DNA of 64,000 nucleotides from a virus, in the IMG/VR virus record IMGVR_UViG_3300024265_000041, positions 1 through 64,000 of that record; one strand, given 5' to 3'. The translations under genes and the position numbers were made by a program. Positions 42,712 through 52,700 of the stretch are shown in pieces. How positions within the stretch are numbered: position 1 is the stretch's first letter; each line of letters opens with the position of its first letter. The notes under the pieces are model-generated. The model was not told where the DNA came from. It saw nothing but the letters and a program-made list of their open reading frames with translations, and ran no database searches.

Positions 42712-42894
42712 TTATTTAATTATCCTGCAACCGCATTTTCTCCTAACGATAGACAACCTCTTTTTCTTATTTTTATCCATTCTAATTTCCCTAGCAATCC
42801 TTTTAGCGCATTCCGGGCAATCGTTGTGGTTGTAATACTCTCCTAAATATTGCCTGCCGCACCCAAAACATGCCTTAGTTACCATCAATGCCAT
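42712..42894 (-). CDS. Zinc-finger-like small protein, 60 aa
   Basis: ATG 42894 lies directly after the sbcC stop (TAAGATG) with GGAGGGG 9 nt upstream. It contains CFGC, CPEC and a terminal CGC, in a basic sequence (RIAREIRMDKNKKKRLSIVR). Two CxxC pairs about 15 residues apart form a typical single zinc ribbon. It may bind nucleic acid or assist the SbcCD nuclease encoded next to it (inference by position). Confidence 0.75.
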   Translation of the reverse strand: MALMVTKACFGCGRQYLGEYYNHNDCPECAKRIAREIRMDKNKKKRLSIVRRKCGCRIIK

Positions 42895-42895
42895 C

Positions 42896-45082
42896 TTATT
42901 GCTCCCCTCCAATAAAAATGACGTTCTGAGCTATCGTCTGCTCTGCCATTCTGTGGGTAACGTACAGTATTTGTTTACCCGTAGCAGCCAGGATACCAGC
43001 GAGCGCCGCTGAGTTCTCTTCGTTCATTTGGGAACTCGCCTCATCCAGCATCAGATAGCTGCTCTGGCCGTAGAAAAGATCACATAGAGCTAACCTCAAA
43101 GCTACCCCCATAATCTCCTGTTGGCAACCAGAGGCCGATTTGACGGAGAATTCTCGACCTTTCTCGACGTAGGAGAATGTACCGTTGTCTTTGAGGCGTA
43201 TTTCAGTTATTTGATCTTCCTGGTTTTGTGTAGTGGAAGAGGCAATTTCGGATGCCCTGGCCAATATGACTCCCCAAATAGACCCGAGGAAGCGAGTTCT
43301 GCTATCGCGTAGGTACTTCTGGAGGTCCTGGGTGAGATTCAATTTTACCTTGACCTGTTTAACCTCCACCTCTTTGTTACGTGCTACGGTGAGCGCGTTG
43401 CCCTTAGCAGTGACATCATATTCGAGTTCGGTATCTTCTCGGGTAACGTCTGCCAAATTTTCTTTGGCGGTTTCGAGGTCGTTCTGACTGTGTCTTAATT
43501 GAGTATAAAATTCATTAACCTCCAATAATGAGGTATTAGCTATGGGCTCCTGCTTGGCAATATCGTCTAGTAATTGATTAATAGATCTTTTAAGTGACTC
43601 TAACTCACTAGTGGCAAGTGTCTGATCGCTAAGGGCCAAATTAAGGTCCTCCCGAACGGTGGTCAGGGTTGCTAATTCATGTTCGGCTACTTCTATTTTG
43701 TCAGAAGAGGGTAGGTCTTTGTATTCTTCTATCTCTTTTTTAAGTTCACTCAGTTGGGCAACGGCTGAATCCAAAGCCTCCTGGGTTCCGTCCCCAGGGT
43801 GTTCTTCAATCAGTTGATCTAAATTCTCTTTAGACTCAGTGTAAGATTTAGATGCTATATCAGTCTCGCCCAGTAAGATTTCTGTACGGGCATTTAGTTT
43901 TTTTATCTCAGTTTCTAAATCTCTTTGATTGAAGTTTTCGTGTTCCCTGTGACAGGTTGGGCACTCACCTTCGTCTAACGCTTTTTCCAATCTGCTAATA
44001 TCCAACTGGATAGATCGGACAGACTCTTTGGCAGTAACATAAATTTTCTCCAAACCGTCTAATTGAGATTGTTCGTTGGCAATTACTATGTCTAGTTCCT
44101 CTGCCAACTTCACATTAGGTTTCCCTGTTATACCTATCCATTCTTCAGTCTCATACAAAGAAATTTCAGCAGAGTCCCGTCTGGGAGCTTTCTTTGCATT
44201 CTCCAAATGGTTCTTAAGAAACTCAGATTCTTTTTTGGTTGCAGCCTGAGCCTGTTCAGCTAAGTCTTTAGGGAACGAGTTCACTTGATCCTTACTCTCT
44301 TCAAATTGTTTTTCTACATCCATCAACCTGATTTTAAGACCTGCCATACAATCTATAGCAAAGTTAACTTTCTCGTTGGATGCCTCAGCTTTACGAATAT
44401 TTTCTTCTAACTCTTTTTTCTTATTACAGGCATTATCAAAAACTTCAGCTGCATCTTTAAGGGTGGAAGCGTGAAGCTCGTGAGCAACCTCTGACTCCTT
44501 CAGCATTTCTTTTAACTGTTCAATACTGAACTCACCGATATCCATCCCTTCAATTTTCCCAGACAGGAAGGTAGCATTTTTACCGGCCTTCTTAATCATC
44601 TTGTCGATGATTGAAATCTTGGCCATGGCCTCAACTTTCTTCTGCAGGTCGGTAGCCCCTATTGTTAGGAGAACGCTGGTCTCCATCTGGCGAGAGTAAG
44701 TGTGGGTGAGGAATTCTTTTACATCTGCCCCGTAAGTATCCTCTACCCAGGAAGTGACTGACGTGCTCCCTGTGGCTATCATCTCCCCAGTTTTTACGTT
44801 AAGAACTTTGGCATCTTTATGGGTACGGATAACTTCAACTTCGGTTCCGTCTTCCGGGGTTATTAAATTTAATGAGACCTTACATGACTTCTCCCCGGTT
44901 GTGATTAACTCAGATTTATCACTACCAATTGCCCTCATGCCATACAAGGCAAAAGCAATTGCTGCTAGTAACGTAGATTTACCTGAGAAGTTTGGCCCAC
45001 GAATGACGTTCATCCCGTCAGTAAAATTTACAGATAAGCTGTTGTGCTTTTTAAAATTGGTTAGTTCTGCTGCTAGTAGCAT
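42896..45082 (-). CDS. sbcC: SbcC-like ATPase of a DNA end-processing complex
   Basis: 728 aa; ATG 45082 with AAGGAGG upstream. Walker A is GPNFSGKST (29-37). Long coiled coils flank a zinc hook CPTC near residue 370. The signature/Walker B region is YLMLDEASS near 675. This is the SbcC/Rad50/T4 gp46 fold, shortened relative to cellular SbcC (about 1000). With the SbcD-like nuclease upstream it should open and resect DNA ends for recombination-dependent replication and degrade host DNA or palindromes. A small membrane gene separates the two partners. Confidence 0.93.
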   Translation of the reverse strand: MLLAAELTNFKKHNSLSVNFTDGMNVIRGPNFSGKSTLLAAIAFALYGMRAIGSDKSELITTGEKSCKVSLNLITPEDGTEVEVIRTHKDAKVLNVKTGEMIATGSTSVTSWVEDTYGADVKEFLTHTYSRQMETSVLLTIGATDLQKKVEAMAKISIIDKMIKKAGKNATFLSGKIEGMDIGEFSIEQLKEMLKESEVAHELHASTLKDAAEVFDNACNKKKELEENIRKAEASNEKVNFAIDCMAGLKIRLMDVEKQFEESKDQVNSFPKDLAEQAQAATKKESEFLKNHLENAKKAPRRDSAEISLYETEEWIGITGKPNVKLAEELDIVIANEQSQLDGLEKIYVTAKESVRSIQLDISRLEKALDEGECPTCHREHENFNQRDLETEIKKLNARTEILLGETDIASKSYTESKENLDQLIEEHPGDGTQEALDSAVAQLSELKKEIEEYKDLPSSDKIEVAEHELATLTTVREDLNLALSDQTLATSELESLKRSINQLLDDIAKQEPIANTSLLEVNEFYTQLRHSQNDLETAKENLADVTREDTELEYDVTAKGNALTVARNKEVEVKQVKVKLNLTQDLQKYLRDSRTRFLGSIWGVILARASEIASSTTQNQEDQITEIRLKDNGTFSYVEKGREFSVKSASGCQQEIMGVALRLALCDLFYGQSSYLMLDEASSQMNEENSAALAGILAATGKQILYVTHRMAEQTIAQNVIFIGGEQ

Positions 45083-45107
45083 CCCTTCATACCTCCTTCT
45101 ATTTTAT

Positions 45108-45383
45108 TTAGTTCAACCTGAGGTCTATGACTACATACTCACAGGTCATTTCAACTCCTGCTCCAAAAACAGGAGTGCTGGCCTTAAACTTAATTGTAGC
45201 TCCAGGTGTGTTATTACATACATCTACCATACTGTTATAGTGGATTATTTTTGAATTCTGACCTGCTTTGTAATACCCAACTAACCAAAGTACTGATACC
45301 ATGAACCCCGCTATTATGAGGCACAGTATTACGAACCTAACTAACTTTTTGACTAACTTCATAACATCTAACTTTATGTCCAC
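45108..45383 (-). CDS. Single-pass membrane protein between sbcC and sbcD, 91 aa
   Basis: Start GTG 45383 with AGGGGA 6 nt upstream. A signal-anchor helix lies at about residues 16-38 (FVILCLIIAGFMVSVLWLVG). A 50-residue polar domain follows, with two cysteines at the outer face (CNN, TCEY) that may form a disulphide in the periplasm. An insertion of a membrane gene between the two SbcCD genes is odd and suggests modular insertion. Function unknown. Confidence 0.75.
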   Translation of the reverse strand: MDIKLDVMKLVKKLVRFVILCLIIAGFMVSVLWLVGYYKAGQNSKIIHYNSMVDVCNNTPGATIKFKASTPVFGAGVEMTCEYVVIDLRLN

Positions 45384-45393
45384 AACCAATCCC

Positions 45394-46452
45394 CTATTCT
45401 ACTTCAGTCAGTATTTCTTCAAAAATCTCTTCCAGGTTTGTACCTTTCAACTCTTTCCTGATGGTGTCTGGCAACGACTCAAGTTCATCGACGTTGATTA
45501 TTTTTTCTTTCTCAACGCTAATGGTCTCTACTGCATTTTTAATTGCGTAGGCGTTTGGGAATTTCTTCCACAGACCAACCATCCATTTTGAAAAGGCCGG
45601 GTATTCTTCTGAAGGTATTTCACCGACTATACGAACGAACTGAGTATTGTCACTAAGGAACCCTTCGTCTAACTCCTCAAAAGGATCTAGTTCCAGGTAG
45701 TGAAGTGCTTCTTCCCAAATTAGATTTTTAGTCATTCCGTTCTCTTGATCATAAGACCAAATATATTTGTCGGCAATGTCAGCGAACCCTGTTGGGTGGT
45801 GGTTGCCTAACATAATAATGCGACCTTTTTTGTAGGTGTTTGAGTTATGCTCATGCCCTATCAAAACATAATCGAATGAGTCCAATAGAACATCACCATC
45901 ATCGTCAGTTAGGTTCAGAGTGGTATCGTTCTTATCCCACGGCATATTATAGTTGCAGTGGAGACATAGGATTTTGACTGTACCATCGTCCATACTGTCT
46001 GCCCTTTCCATAGCTTCTTCTATGGTGCTTTCGAAAAGTTCCTGGTCGCAATGATGAGGGATCATAAATACCATGACATTGTCTATAAGTTCCAGAGAGT
46101 ACCCACCTTTCCCAATTTCGTTTAAAACTATTTCTGAGCAGGAGTCCTGTTCGTCTAACATTTCCTTTATCAACTGAAGAGACCCCTTAATCCCTTCCTG
46201 ATTTTTAAGGTCATGATTACCGGCCAAAACATAATCAAAATTACTGCAAATAGAATACCCCTGAGCTATGGTCATTTCATTATTGCTGTAGGAGTCGAAT
46301 AAGTCCCCACAAAACACAGAAAAGTCGCACTCCTGTGTGGATACTTCGTATGCTAGGTCGTATAACTTTTGTTTCAGCAAACGTCGTGAAGCAAAAGTGG
46401 TGTTCGCATTGAGGGTTTTTCCTAAATGGAAGTCACTGGGGAAGATAATCAT
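45394..46452 (-). CDS. sbcD: SbcD-like nuclease
   Basis: 352 aa; ATG 46452 with GAGGA upstream. Metallophosphoesterase motifs are D7-F-H9, G49-D50-LFD, G78-NHD81, LCLHCN and LIGHEHNSN. This is the Mre11/SbcD/T4 gp47 nuclease. It cuts DNA ends and hairpins in complex with the SbcC-like ATPase encoded next but one. The C-terminal 100 residues hold the probable SbcC-binding part. Length is near that of T4 gp47. Confidence 0.93.
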   Translation of the reverse strand: MIIFPSDFHLGKTLNANTTFASRRLLKQKLYDLAYEVSTQECDFSVFCGDLFDSYSNNEMTIAQGYSICSNFDYVLAGNHDLKNQEGIKGSLQLIKEMLDEQDSCSEIVLNEIGKGGYSLELIDNVMVFMIPHHCDQELFESTIEEAMERADSMDDGTVKILCLHCNYNMPWDKNDTTLNLTDDDGDVLLDSFDYVLIGHEHNSNTYKKGRIIMLGNHHPTGFADIADKYIWSYDQENGMTKNLIWEEALHYLELDPFEELDEGFLSDNTQFVRIVGEIPSEEYPAFSKWMVGLWKKFPNAYAIKNAVETISVEKEKIINVDELESLPDTIRKELKGTNLEEIFEEILTEVE

Positions 46453-46670
46453 TAGTTTTCATCCTCATATTTGTTTACTAATACCTTACCGTGGATATTG
46501 TTTAGAGACCTAACCAAATCATCTTTCTTTTGGCTCTCTCTATGAAGTTTATCAAATTTCTTTTTCTCTTCTACATACTCAGATTTATACATTACAAACA
46601 ACTTTATAGACTCAGACATTAGCCAAACGCTTAAGATAAGTAAAATACTTCCTAAAATAAAATCAATCAT
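46452..46670 (-). CDS. Small membrane protein, 72 aa
   Basis: ATG 46670; weak ribosome site. A signal-anchor helix occupies residues 4-26 (FILGSILLILSVWLMSESIK), followed by a charged coiled segment. Stop overlaps the sbcD start by one base. Another small membrane gene associated with the SbcCD genes. Function unknown. Confidence 0.7.
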   Translation of the reverse strand: MIDFILGSILLILSVWLMSESIKLFVMYKSEYVEEKKKFDKLHRESQKKDDLVRSLNNIHGKVLVNKYEDEN

Positions 46671-46674
46671 GTTG

Positions 46675-46995
46675 TTAATAAATCCAAAGAGACTCAGTTA
46701 GGATCTTAGTTACTTTTTTCAGAGGTGCGCTTTTCTTATTTTTGTTCAACTCTACCAAAGCCTCATGCAAAACTCTTGACTCAGGTTTCGTCAGGCGAAT
46801 ACAGGGGTGTAACTCTTGAGAACCTTTTTTGAAATAGATTTCTAATGATTCTATTTTCTTTTTCCTTTTGTTAATCAGGTACTGCTCTCCCAACCACTTA
46901 GATATGAGAATAAAATCTCGTTTGCTCCCAATAAATATATGATCTTCCCCACAACTTTCTCCCATACCGTTTAGTTTTGCGAATACTTCTAACAT
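46675..46995 (-). CDS. Hypothetical protein, 106 aa
   Basis: ATG 46995 with AAGGT upstream. The protein is basic overall (KRKKKIESLEIYFKKG) with an N-terminal GMGESCGEDHIFIGSKRDFI and a helical C-terminus. No known motif. It overlaps its upstream neighbour by one base. Confidence 0.75.
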   Translation of the reverse strand: MLEVFAKLNGMGESCGEDHIFIGSKRDFILISKWLGEQYLINKRKKKIESLEIYFKKGSQELHPCIRLTKPESRVLHEALVELNKNKKSAPLKKVTKILTESLWIY

Positions 46996-47291
46996 TAGTT
47001 TACCTTGTCTCTTAACTTATTTGACTCGTGGATAGCTATCTCACCCCTAACTGTGGAGCCGTCTTCGTACTGGATATAGGCCTCTTTAACAACACCGTGA
47101 CCACAACATGCGTTCATAACTCCGGGTAGCGTCCCTAAACAGGGGTCATGTCCTTCTGGCGTATTCTTTTCTCCGCACTTACCGCATGACCTTTCTAGGT
47201 AAGTAAATCTAGAAGGTTCCTTAGTATCTAGGTAAACCCACTCACCATTTAAAAATTCAATTTCGTGTCCTCTAAGTTTACTTTTTATCAT
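46995..47291 (-). CDS. Conserved zinc-binding phage protein, 98 aa
   Basis: ATG 47291 with GGAGGG upstream. The conserved core is SCGKCGEKNTPEGHDPCLG followed by LPGVMNACCGHGV, a cysteine-rich metal-binding pattern I recall from many phage hypotheticals. Six cysteines and two histidines could bind two zincs. No function is known to me. It lies beside the RecU-like resolvase. Confidence 0.8.
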   Translation of the reverse strand: MIKSKLRGHEIEFLNGEWVYLDTKEPSRFTYLERSCGKCGEKNTPEGHDPCLGTLPGVMNACCGHGVVKEAYIQYEDGSTVRGEIAIHESNKLRDKVN

Positions 47292-47292
47292 A

Positions 47293-47775
47293 TTACGTGA
47301 CCCTCCTGTTTAAGTAAGCAAGGATCTCTTTCACGTTCTGCTTGGTGTACTTCCTCACGTCAGCTGCATATCTAATATTAGGTTTAACTCTTGGAGTGTA
47401 ATAGGCCTTCATAAGGTCTTTCGCATTCCATAACTCAAGTGAGTAAGTAAGCTCACTGGCGAACAGTATCCAGTAAGAACCTCCAGCTCTGATTTGTTTT
47501 TTAGCCGCTGTCATTTGATGATCTTTGACAGAAGTTTTTAAACAGTCAACTAAACTGCCATGCTTCACTGAGGCTTTACATTCAATTCGATGGTGGTGCC
47601 CAGCTATTAACAGTCCATAGTCAGCAGGGGCCTTCTGTGCAAACCCACGAACTCCAGCAGCTTTTTTATCAGGGTATCGATACATACGGGCATCGCATAA
47701 ACTTTCAATTTCTTTTAGAGCTTCTTGTGTTTTGTCTTCCAGCCGGTTACCCGCTGCCTGAGCCTGATTTCTCAT
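47293..47775 (-). CDS. RecU-like Holliday junction resolvase / PD-(D/E)XK nuclease
   Basis: 160 aa; ATG 47775 with GAGGTAAG upstream. PADYGLLIAG holds D52, and HHRIECKAS holds E65-x-K67, the nuclease core. H86-Q87 in VKDHQMTAAKKQIRAGGSYW matches the conserved HQ-helix of RecU-type enzymes. The position of the first arginine (NR) also fits. It would cut branched recombination intermediates before packaging. The family call is by motif only. Confidence 0.7.
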   Translation of the reverse strand: MRNQAQAAGNRLEDKTQEALKEIESLCDARMYRYPDKKAAGVRGFAQKAPADYGLLIAGHHHRIECKASVKHGSLVDCLKTSVKDHQMTAAKKQIRAGGSYWILFASELTYSLELWNAKDLMKAYYTPRVKPNIRYAADVRKYTKQNVKEILAYLNRRVT

Positions 47776-47778
47776 TAC

Positions 47779-48426
47779 TTACCTCTTAAGGTTTATAAAA
47801 TATTTCCCGTTAATGTGTTTTTGACCAGGAGGTATCCACATCCCTCCGTTACTTCCTCTACTATCTGAACCGGCAGTGTACCCACACTGATTACACACAG
47901 GGTAGTCCCAGCAGGAAGGGTCAGAGGTATTAGATAGACACCCTAAAGGTTCATGTCTTACATTGTGGGACCAGCAAACAGGACAGGTTTTCGTATCCTC
48001 TATCTGATCCCTAGTTACTTCTAATGCACTTGAAGGAAGTAACTTTCTGTGTTTCCTTATCCACCGTTTTGCTATCTTGTTAACAGGACTAGAGAAGAAG
48101 TATTCTTCAGGAACATCCACGACTGTTGTCCCCATTAGGTGGGCGTGATTTAACTCAACAATTACCCCTGGGGAGGTGTCATGACCTTCAAGTTTTAGTA
48201 AATGTAGTTCAGCAGCTAGGTCTAACATGTGAAGGTTTTCTTGTTTCCAATACTTAAACCCTTTTTTGAGTTTATACTCATAAGCTAACTGGTGGAAGTG
48301 TACTATTGGGGAATATACGCCAACAACTCCATCCCTTTTTAATTGCGCGCAATAGGCCTTAGCTAATTGAAATCTTACTTCCATTACTTCCTTAATCCCA
48401 CTGTACGGGTGAGCCACATAGATCAT
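47779..48426 (-). CDS. DUF1937 protein fused to a zinc ribbon
   Basis: 215 aa; ATG 48426 with GAGGGAAG upstream. Residues 1-110 match the DUF1937 pattern: YVAHPYSG, VRFQLAKAYC, YSPIVHFHQLA, W...D...L, and TSPGVIVELNHAHLMG. These resemble nucleoside 2-deoxyribosyltransferase folds, hinting at action on nucleotides. Residues 140-185 add C148-PVC151 and C178-NQC181, a zinc ribbon. The fusion is unusual for the family and could tie the enzyme to nucleic acid. Confidence 0.75.
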   Translation of the reverse strand: MIYVAHPYSGIKEVMEVRFQLAKAYCAQLKRDGVVGVYSPIVHFHQLAYEYKLKKGFKYWKQENLHMLDLAAELHLLKLEGHDTSPGVIVELNHAHLMGTTVVDVPEEYFFSSPVNKIAKRWIRKHRKLLPSSALEVTRDQIEDTKTCPVCWSHNVRHEPLGCLSNTSDPSCWDYPVCNQCGYTAGSDSRGSNGGMWIPPGQKHINGKYFINLKR

Positions 48427-48647
48427 TACACTTCCCTCATGGTTACCTGATTATTGGCTGATTTTTCTACTAAGTAAGGGACTCCTTCAAACCTCATACG
48501 CTGTCCCACTTTGGGTGGGATTGGTATATGCACTTTGGAAGGGTAGTTGATAGTATCACCGTTGAGTTTTATCAATACTAGTTTGTACGCAACATTTCTA
48601 ATCGAAGGTAATTCTGGGTCTAACTCCACTATTTTATCTTTACTCAT
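48426..48647 (-). CDS. Hypothetical protein, 73 aa
   Basis: ATG 48647 with GGAGGAA upstream. A beta-rich small protein with KLVLIKLNGDTINYP and IPIPPKVGQRMRFEGVPYLV, which would fit a small barrel. No motif was recognised. It overlaps the DUF1937 gene start by one base. Confidence 0.75.
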   Translation of the reverse strand: MSKDKIVELDPELPSIRNVAYKLVLIKLNGDTINYPSKVHIPIPPKVGQRMRFEGVPYLVEKSANNQVTMREV

Positions 48648-48676
48648 ATTGATTCCTCCAGATGAATTACCTTTTA

Positions 48677-49435
48677 TTAAAGACCAGCATCACGCCCTGT
48701 GTGGGCTTCCCAAAGAGAGGGGAACTCTAGCCTTACTGTGTGAAGAAAATCTGCGTCAGTGTTAGCAATATCCGTCTTCTGCATCATGTATCTCACGAAA
48801 CCGTAACCGGCCTGTTTCATAGTTTTTCCCTTGTGCTTACCAAAAGGGATAACTTTCATTGCCTGAGGGGTGCCACAAAACTCTGCTAACTCAATATAAT
48901 TCATGTCAAAATATTCACAGTAGTAGTCAACCAATCTGGCCACGCCTAATACATCTGCCATCGCATCATGAGCCCCTGTTAACTCTTCACCAAACGCCTG
49001 TTGGTAAGTGTAACTAAGCTTATGGTTTGTTGCTGTTGGGTTAGCTCTGCGAGCCAAAATTATCGTATCAATCTGGGGGTAATCGATTATTTCTTCCCAC
49101 CCAAGATTAATAGAAACAACGTTATCAAATCTAATATGATTATGACCAGCTATGATGACTAAACGACCTGAGTCCTGAAGACTTTCTACATAGCTTTCTA
49201 ACATCCAAACTATTATGGAAGGATGAGGGTACCCGAGGACCATAGTTTGTGAAATACCATGAACCTTAACTGCTTCTGGATGGATCTTTTTACCTGGGTT
49301 GCTTATGGCATGAACAATAGGTAAGTGGTCTCCTCCATCTATCGATAAGGTTGCAGCAGTTTGAACTGGCAAATCAACTTTTGGTTCAGGTCCTGTTGTT
49401 TCGTAGTCATAAGTTACTAATGCAATTTCTGACAT
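48677..49435 (-). CDS. DnaQ-like (DEDDh) 3'-5' exonuclease
   Basis: 252 aa; ATG 49435 with AGGAGGAG upstream. Motif I is D10-Y-E12-TTG. Motif II contains N99 and D104 in AGHNHIRFDN, and motif III is H156-D-A-M-A-D161. The C-terminal tail has IPFGKHKGKT, typical of a DUF3820-like appendix. It resembles exonuclease I-type DEDDh enzymes. It could proofread, clean up ends, or process recombination tails. Confidence 0.88.
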   Translation of the reverse strand: MSEIALVTYDYETTGPEPKVDLPVQTAATLSIDGGDHLPIVHAISNPGKKIHPEAVKVHGISQTMVLGYPHPSIIVWMLESYVESLQDSGRLVIIAGHNHIRFDNVVSINLGWEEIIDYPQIDTIILARRANPTATNHKLSYTYQQAFGEELTGAHDAMADVLGVARLVDYYCEYFDMNYIELAEFCGTPQAMKVIPFGKHKGKTMKQAGYGFVRYMMQKTDIANTDADFLHTVRLEFPSLWEAHTGRDAGL

Positions 49436-49671
49436 CCTTCTCCTCCTGTGAATTTCTTTTCATTTTTCATGTAATCCAATACGACCTCTAAAACTGAGAT
49501 CAAATTATCTCTTGGTAAGTTACTGCATGAAGAAGGGTAAAAGTTTTTTTCATTTTCACCTTGGATAGGGAATGCCAGGAGGTAAAACCCTGCTTTTTCC
49601 TCATAGATAATATCTAAAGTATCAGATATAGCCCCACCAAGTTCTTTGAGTTCCATTTTAATTTCGTTCAT
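49417..49671 (-). CDS. Hypothetical protein, 84 aa
   Basis: ATG 49671 with AAGGAG 10 nt upstream is chosen over GTG 49680, which is too near that site. A small acidic protein (MNEIKMELKELGGAISDTLD) with IYEEKAGFYLLAFPIQGENE. It overlaps the exonuclease start by 19 nt. No family recognised. Confidence 0.7.
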   Translation of the reverse strand: MNEIKMELKELGGAISDTLDIIYEEKAGFYLLAFPIQGENEKNFYPSSCSNLPRDNLISVLEVVLDYMKNEKKFTGGEGCQKLH

Positions 49672-49700
49672 TTTGAACACACTCCTTAGGTGTTATCCTA

Positions 49701-52700
49701 CTAATCTTTACCTTCTGTTAACACTCTTTCTGAAGTTTCCATAATGGAATCCTCTGTTGGGTTAATTCCTATCTCAACCTGGGAACCCCAATTGATCCCT
49801 ATACTAACATCAGCCTCCATTGGTACTGCATGTCCAGGGGGAGTCAGTGACATTATTTCCGTCATTTCGTTAATGTAAGTCACTACAGTTGATACAGGTA
49901 CCCTGGAAACAAATTCATCGTAAACAGGGGCGATCAATTTTGCTCTAGTACGCTGCATTAATTTAATCCTACGAACTATGCCCAAAACTTTCACTAGAAT
50001 GTCAGCAGCACAACCCTGTATTGTGGCGTTGATAAGCTGACGTTCTGCCCGAGCAACAGTTTGTTTGTTACTAGAAAAAATCTTGGCATCAATATGACGG
50101 CGATTACCAAAGGCGGTTTCGGTGTATCCATGAAGTTTAGCAAACTTGGCAACACTCCTCTGCCAGGGTGTGATGCCTGGGTAGGTTTCCATTACAGCGT
50201 CGAATATCAGGTTAGCTTCTTCAAGGGTAATGATTAGTCGTTCAGATAATGTTAAGGCTCCTCCACCATACCCTATTAGAAAGTTTGTTTCCTTAGCTTT
50301 TGCCTTACGGGTGAAGACACAAAGTTTATGATGTTCTAATTCTGGGTTTTCGTAGTAGTCAACGTAATGGTCGTAGTCTAAATGCAACTTGTTAACTTTA
50401 GAAATGATACCAACAGCAGACTGACTATGTATGTCTCGTCGTTCAGATCCAATGTAACACCCCATCATTGTTTCGTCCTGACACTCACTCGCCATGATCC
50501 TCAACTCTTGTTGAGAGAAATCGATTGCTACTACCACATGAGGTTCTTCCCCTCTCTTTTTCCACCCTGCCCTCTGAGCCGGGAAGCAACTTCTTAGCCT
50601 ACCTCCGTCTTTATAGCCAGAAACCTGCAACAAATTAGGGGTACCTCCAGAGGGTCTTCTAGTTACAGTTCCACAATTCTTAATAGAGGGGTGTAACATT
50701 TTGTCACTTGTGTAAACCCAATTTGGGTAGGGTTTGAAATACAGTCCATTATAAGTTTTATCGGTTTTAATAATACGCAAATAATCTAGGGCCTCTATTC
50801 TCCAATCCCCTTCTTTCATGTCATAAGCCTTGGCTGTATCCATAGCTAAAACATCAGTACCAGGGCTTCCCTTCAAATTATGTGTTGCTCTGAAGCTTTT
50901 AAAATCAGTAATTTTAGAATGTCTTCTAACCGGCAGTCCCATCATGCAATATAGCATTGCCTGCATTTTTTTATAGGAGCCGACTTCGATGTGGGTGCCA
51001 TGTTTGATCGTCTTAGTCGTACCATTCTCAGCCGCTTCCTTATCGATGAGATCTGCACAAAATTCAAGGAATGTCTCATAATTTTCCCCTTTTCTTCCCT
51101 TGAGTTGGTTGGCTGCTGGCCCTAACACTCTAAGGAACTCCCCTGCTAAACTGCTAATCTTCCCAGAGCTGTAAACCCCCTCGATGTAGTCTGCCAATCT
51201 AGAAACAGCCACTGAGACTGGGGGGGTAATCCCAACTATACCACAAACCTTTTCTAACCCTTTAACAGTTGGTAGCCACTTGGTAGAGGATGAGATTACT
51301 TCTTCAGTCGGAGGTACAAAAACACAAGAACCTAAAAGCTTCTCTTTTTCTGAAGCTACCCTGGAGTTTATTTGCTCAAGGTTTAACTTTTTCTCTTCTG
51401 GTTGATCTTTATTTTTAGCCACTAGGTAAGGCTTAACTTCAACTTTAATGAAACTGTCAACCGCTGCTGGGTTTGGTGTATTACAATTTTTCAACAGCAG
51501 CGGTAGTAACTTTCCCATGGCTTCCTCCGCCCCCTCCTTAGAGGACTTCACGTACTCTCGTAACTCTTCTTCATCCAGTGGAGTACCTTCACGTTTCGCT
51601 TCAATCAAAACTCGTTCAGCGTCTGGCTGGTTCGCCACATAGAAATCCCAAGTGCCTTCTATCATCATCTTCAATCTGAGTAAGTCCCAGAGATGGGCAG
51701 TAACAATTGCATCGTCGCAACCGTAAGGGAAAGCGCACTCTTCAGCGGTCAGTTCAGACATGTTAGCTTTATCGCCCAGAGTCTCTAAGAAAGTTTGCTG
51801 TTTGTAGCCTAAAAGTTCTTTACTTAATGATTTCAAATGGGCGCTTAGATTTTCATCTGCATACGCTGACATGATCACGGTATCCATAACTTTCTTTGGA
51901 GAGTACTCACATTCTCGTTCAGTCAACTCGACTTCAAAGGACTCGTTGTGAGCAACCAAAGGCGTACCAGATTTTTCAGCCGCAGCTAAGAATTGACCTA
52001 AAACTCTATTAGGTAAATTGTTAGAATCTTTGTGGCCGGTGGTGACATAGAAACAACTTTCGTAGTTAGCACCGAAGCAAAAGCTGGCTCCCACTGGTAC
52101 CTGCCTCAGTACGTCTACGAAATCTTTGTTCTTACTGGCAATCTGCAATGACTCCTGCCTTACTGGATCAAATGACTCGTAATCGAACGCAACAATTGGA
52201 CCCTCAGCGAACGCCTCAACTGCCTCTTTTAAATCTGCTTCCTCAAAAGTTTCTGAATCTATTAACCATGAGGTCGGGCATAACTCTTCCAGCCGTTCAA
52301 AATAGTCCATGCAATTAGCTTTCTCCAAAACCTCTCGCAAACGATCTTTACTTGGAATTCTCTTGAAGTATTTAATACACCCTTTCTTCTTGGCGAAAGG
52401 TTTCCCCACCCACTCTGGGTGTAAACTAGCCAACGAAAACATGATTTCCCAATCGTGTCTGTTGTCATAAAGTTTTCTTAAATTTCTAGATTCTTCTACT
52501 TCAAGTGATTCTAAAATTAATGAGTAGTCTGAGGTAGCTACACATTTTTGAATTTCCAGCATACCTTCAATTTCGAACTCCCCTAACAAAGAGGTAAACG
52601 CTGCTGACCCCATTCCTTTAATACCTGGGTAACAATCTGACCTATCTCCCACGATTGATTTCTCTAAAGTAATTAACTCTAAAGGGACCCCTTTATGCTC

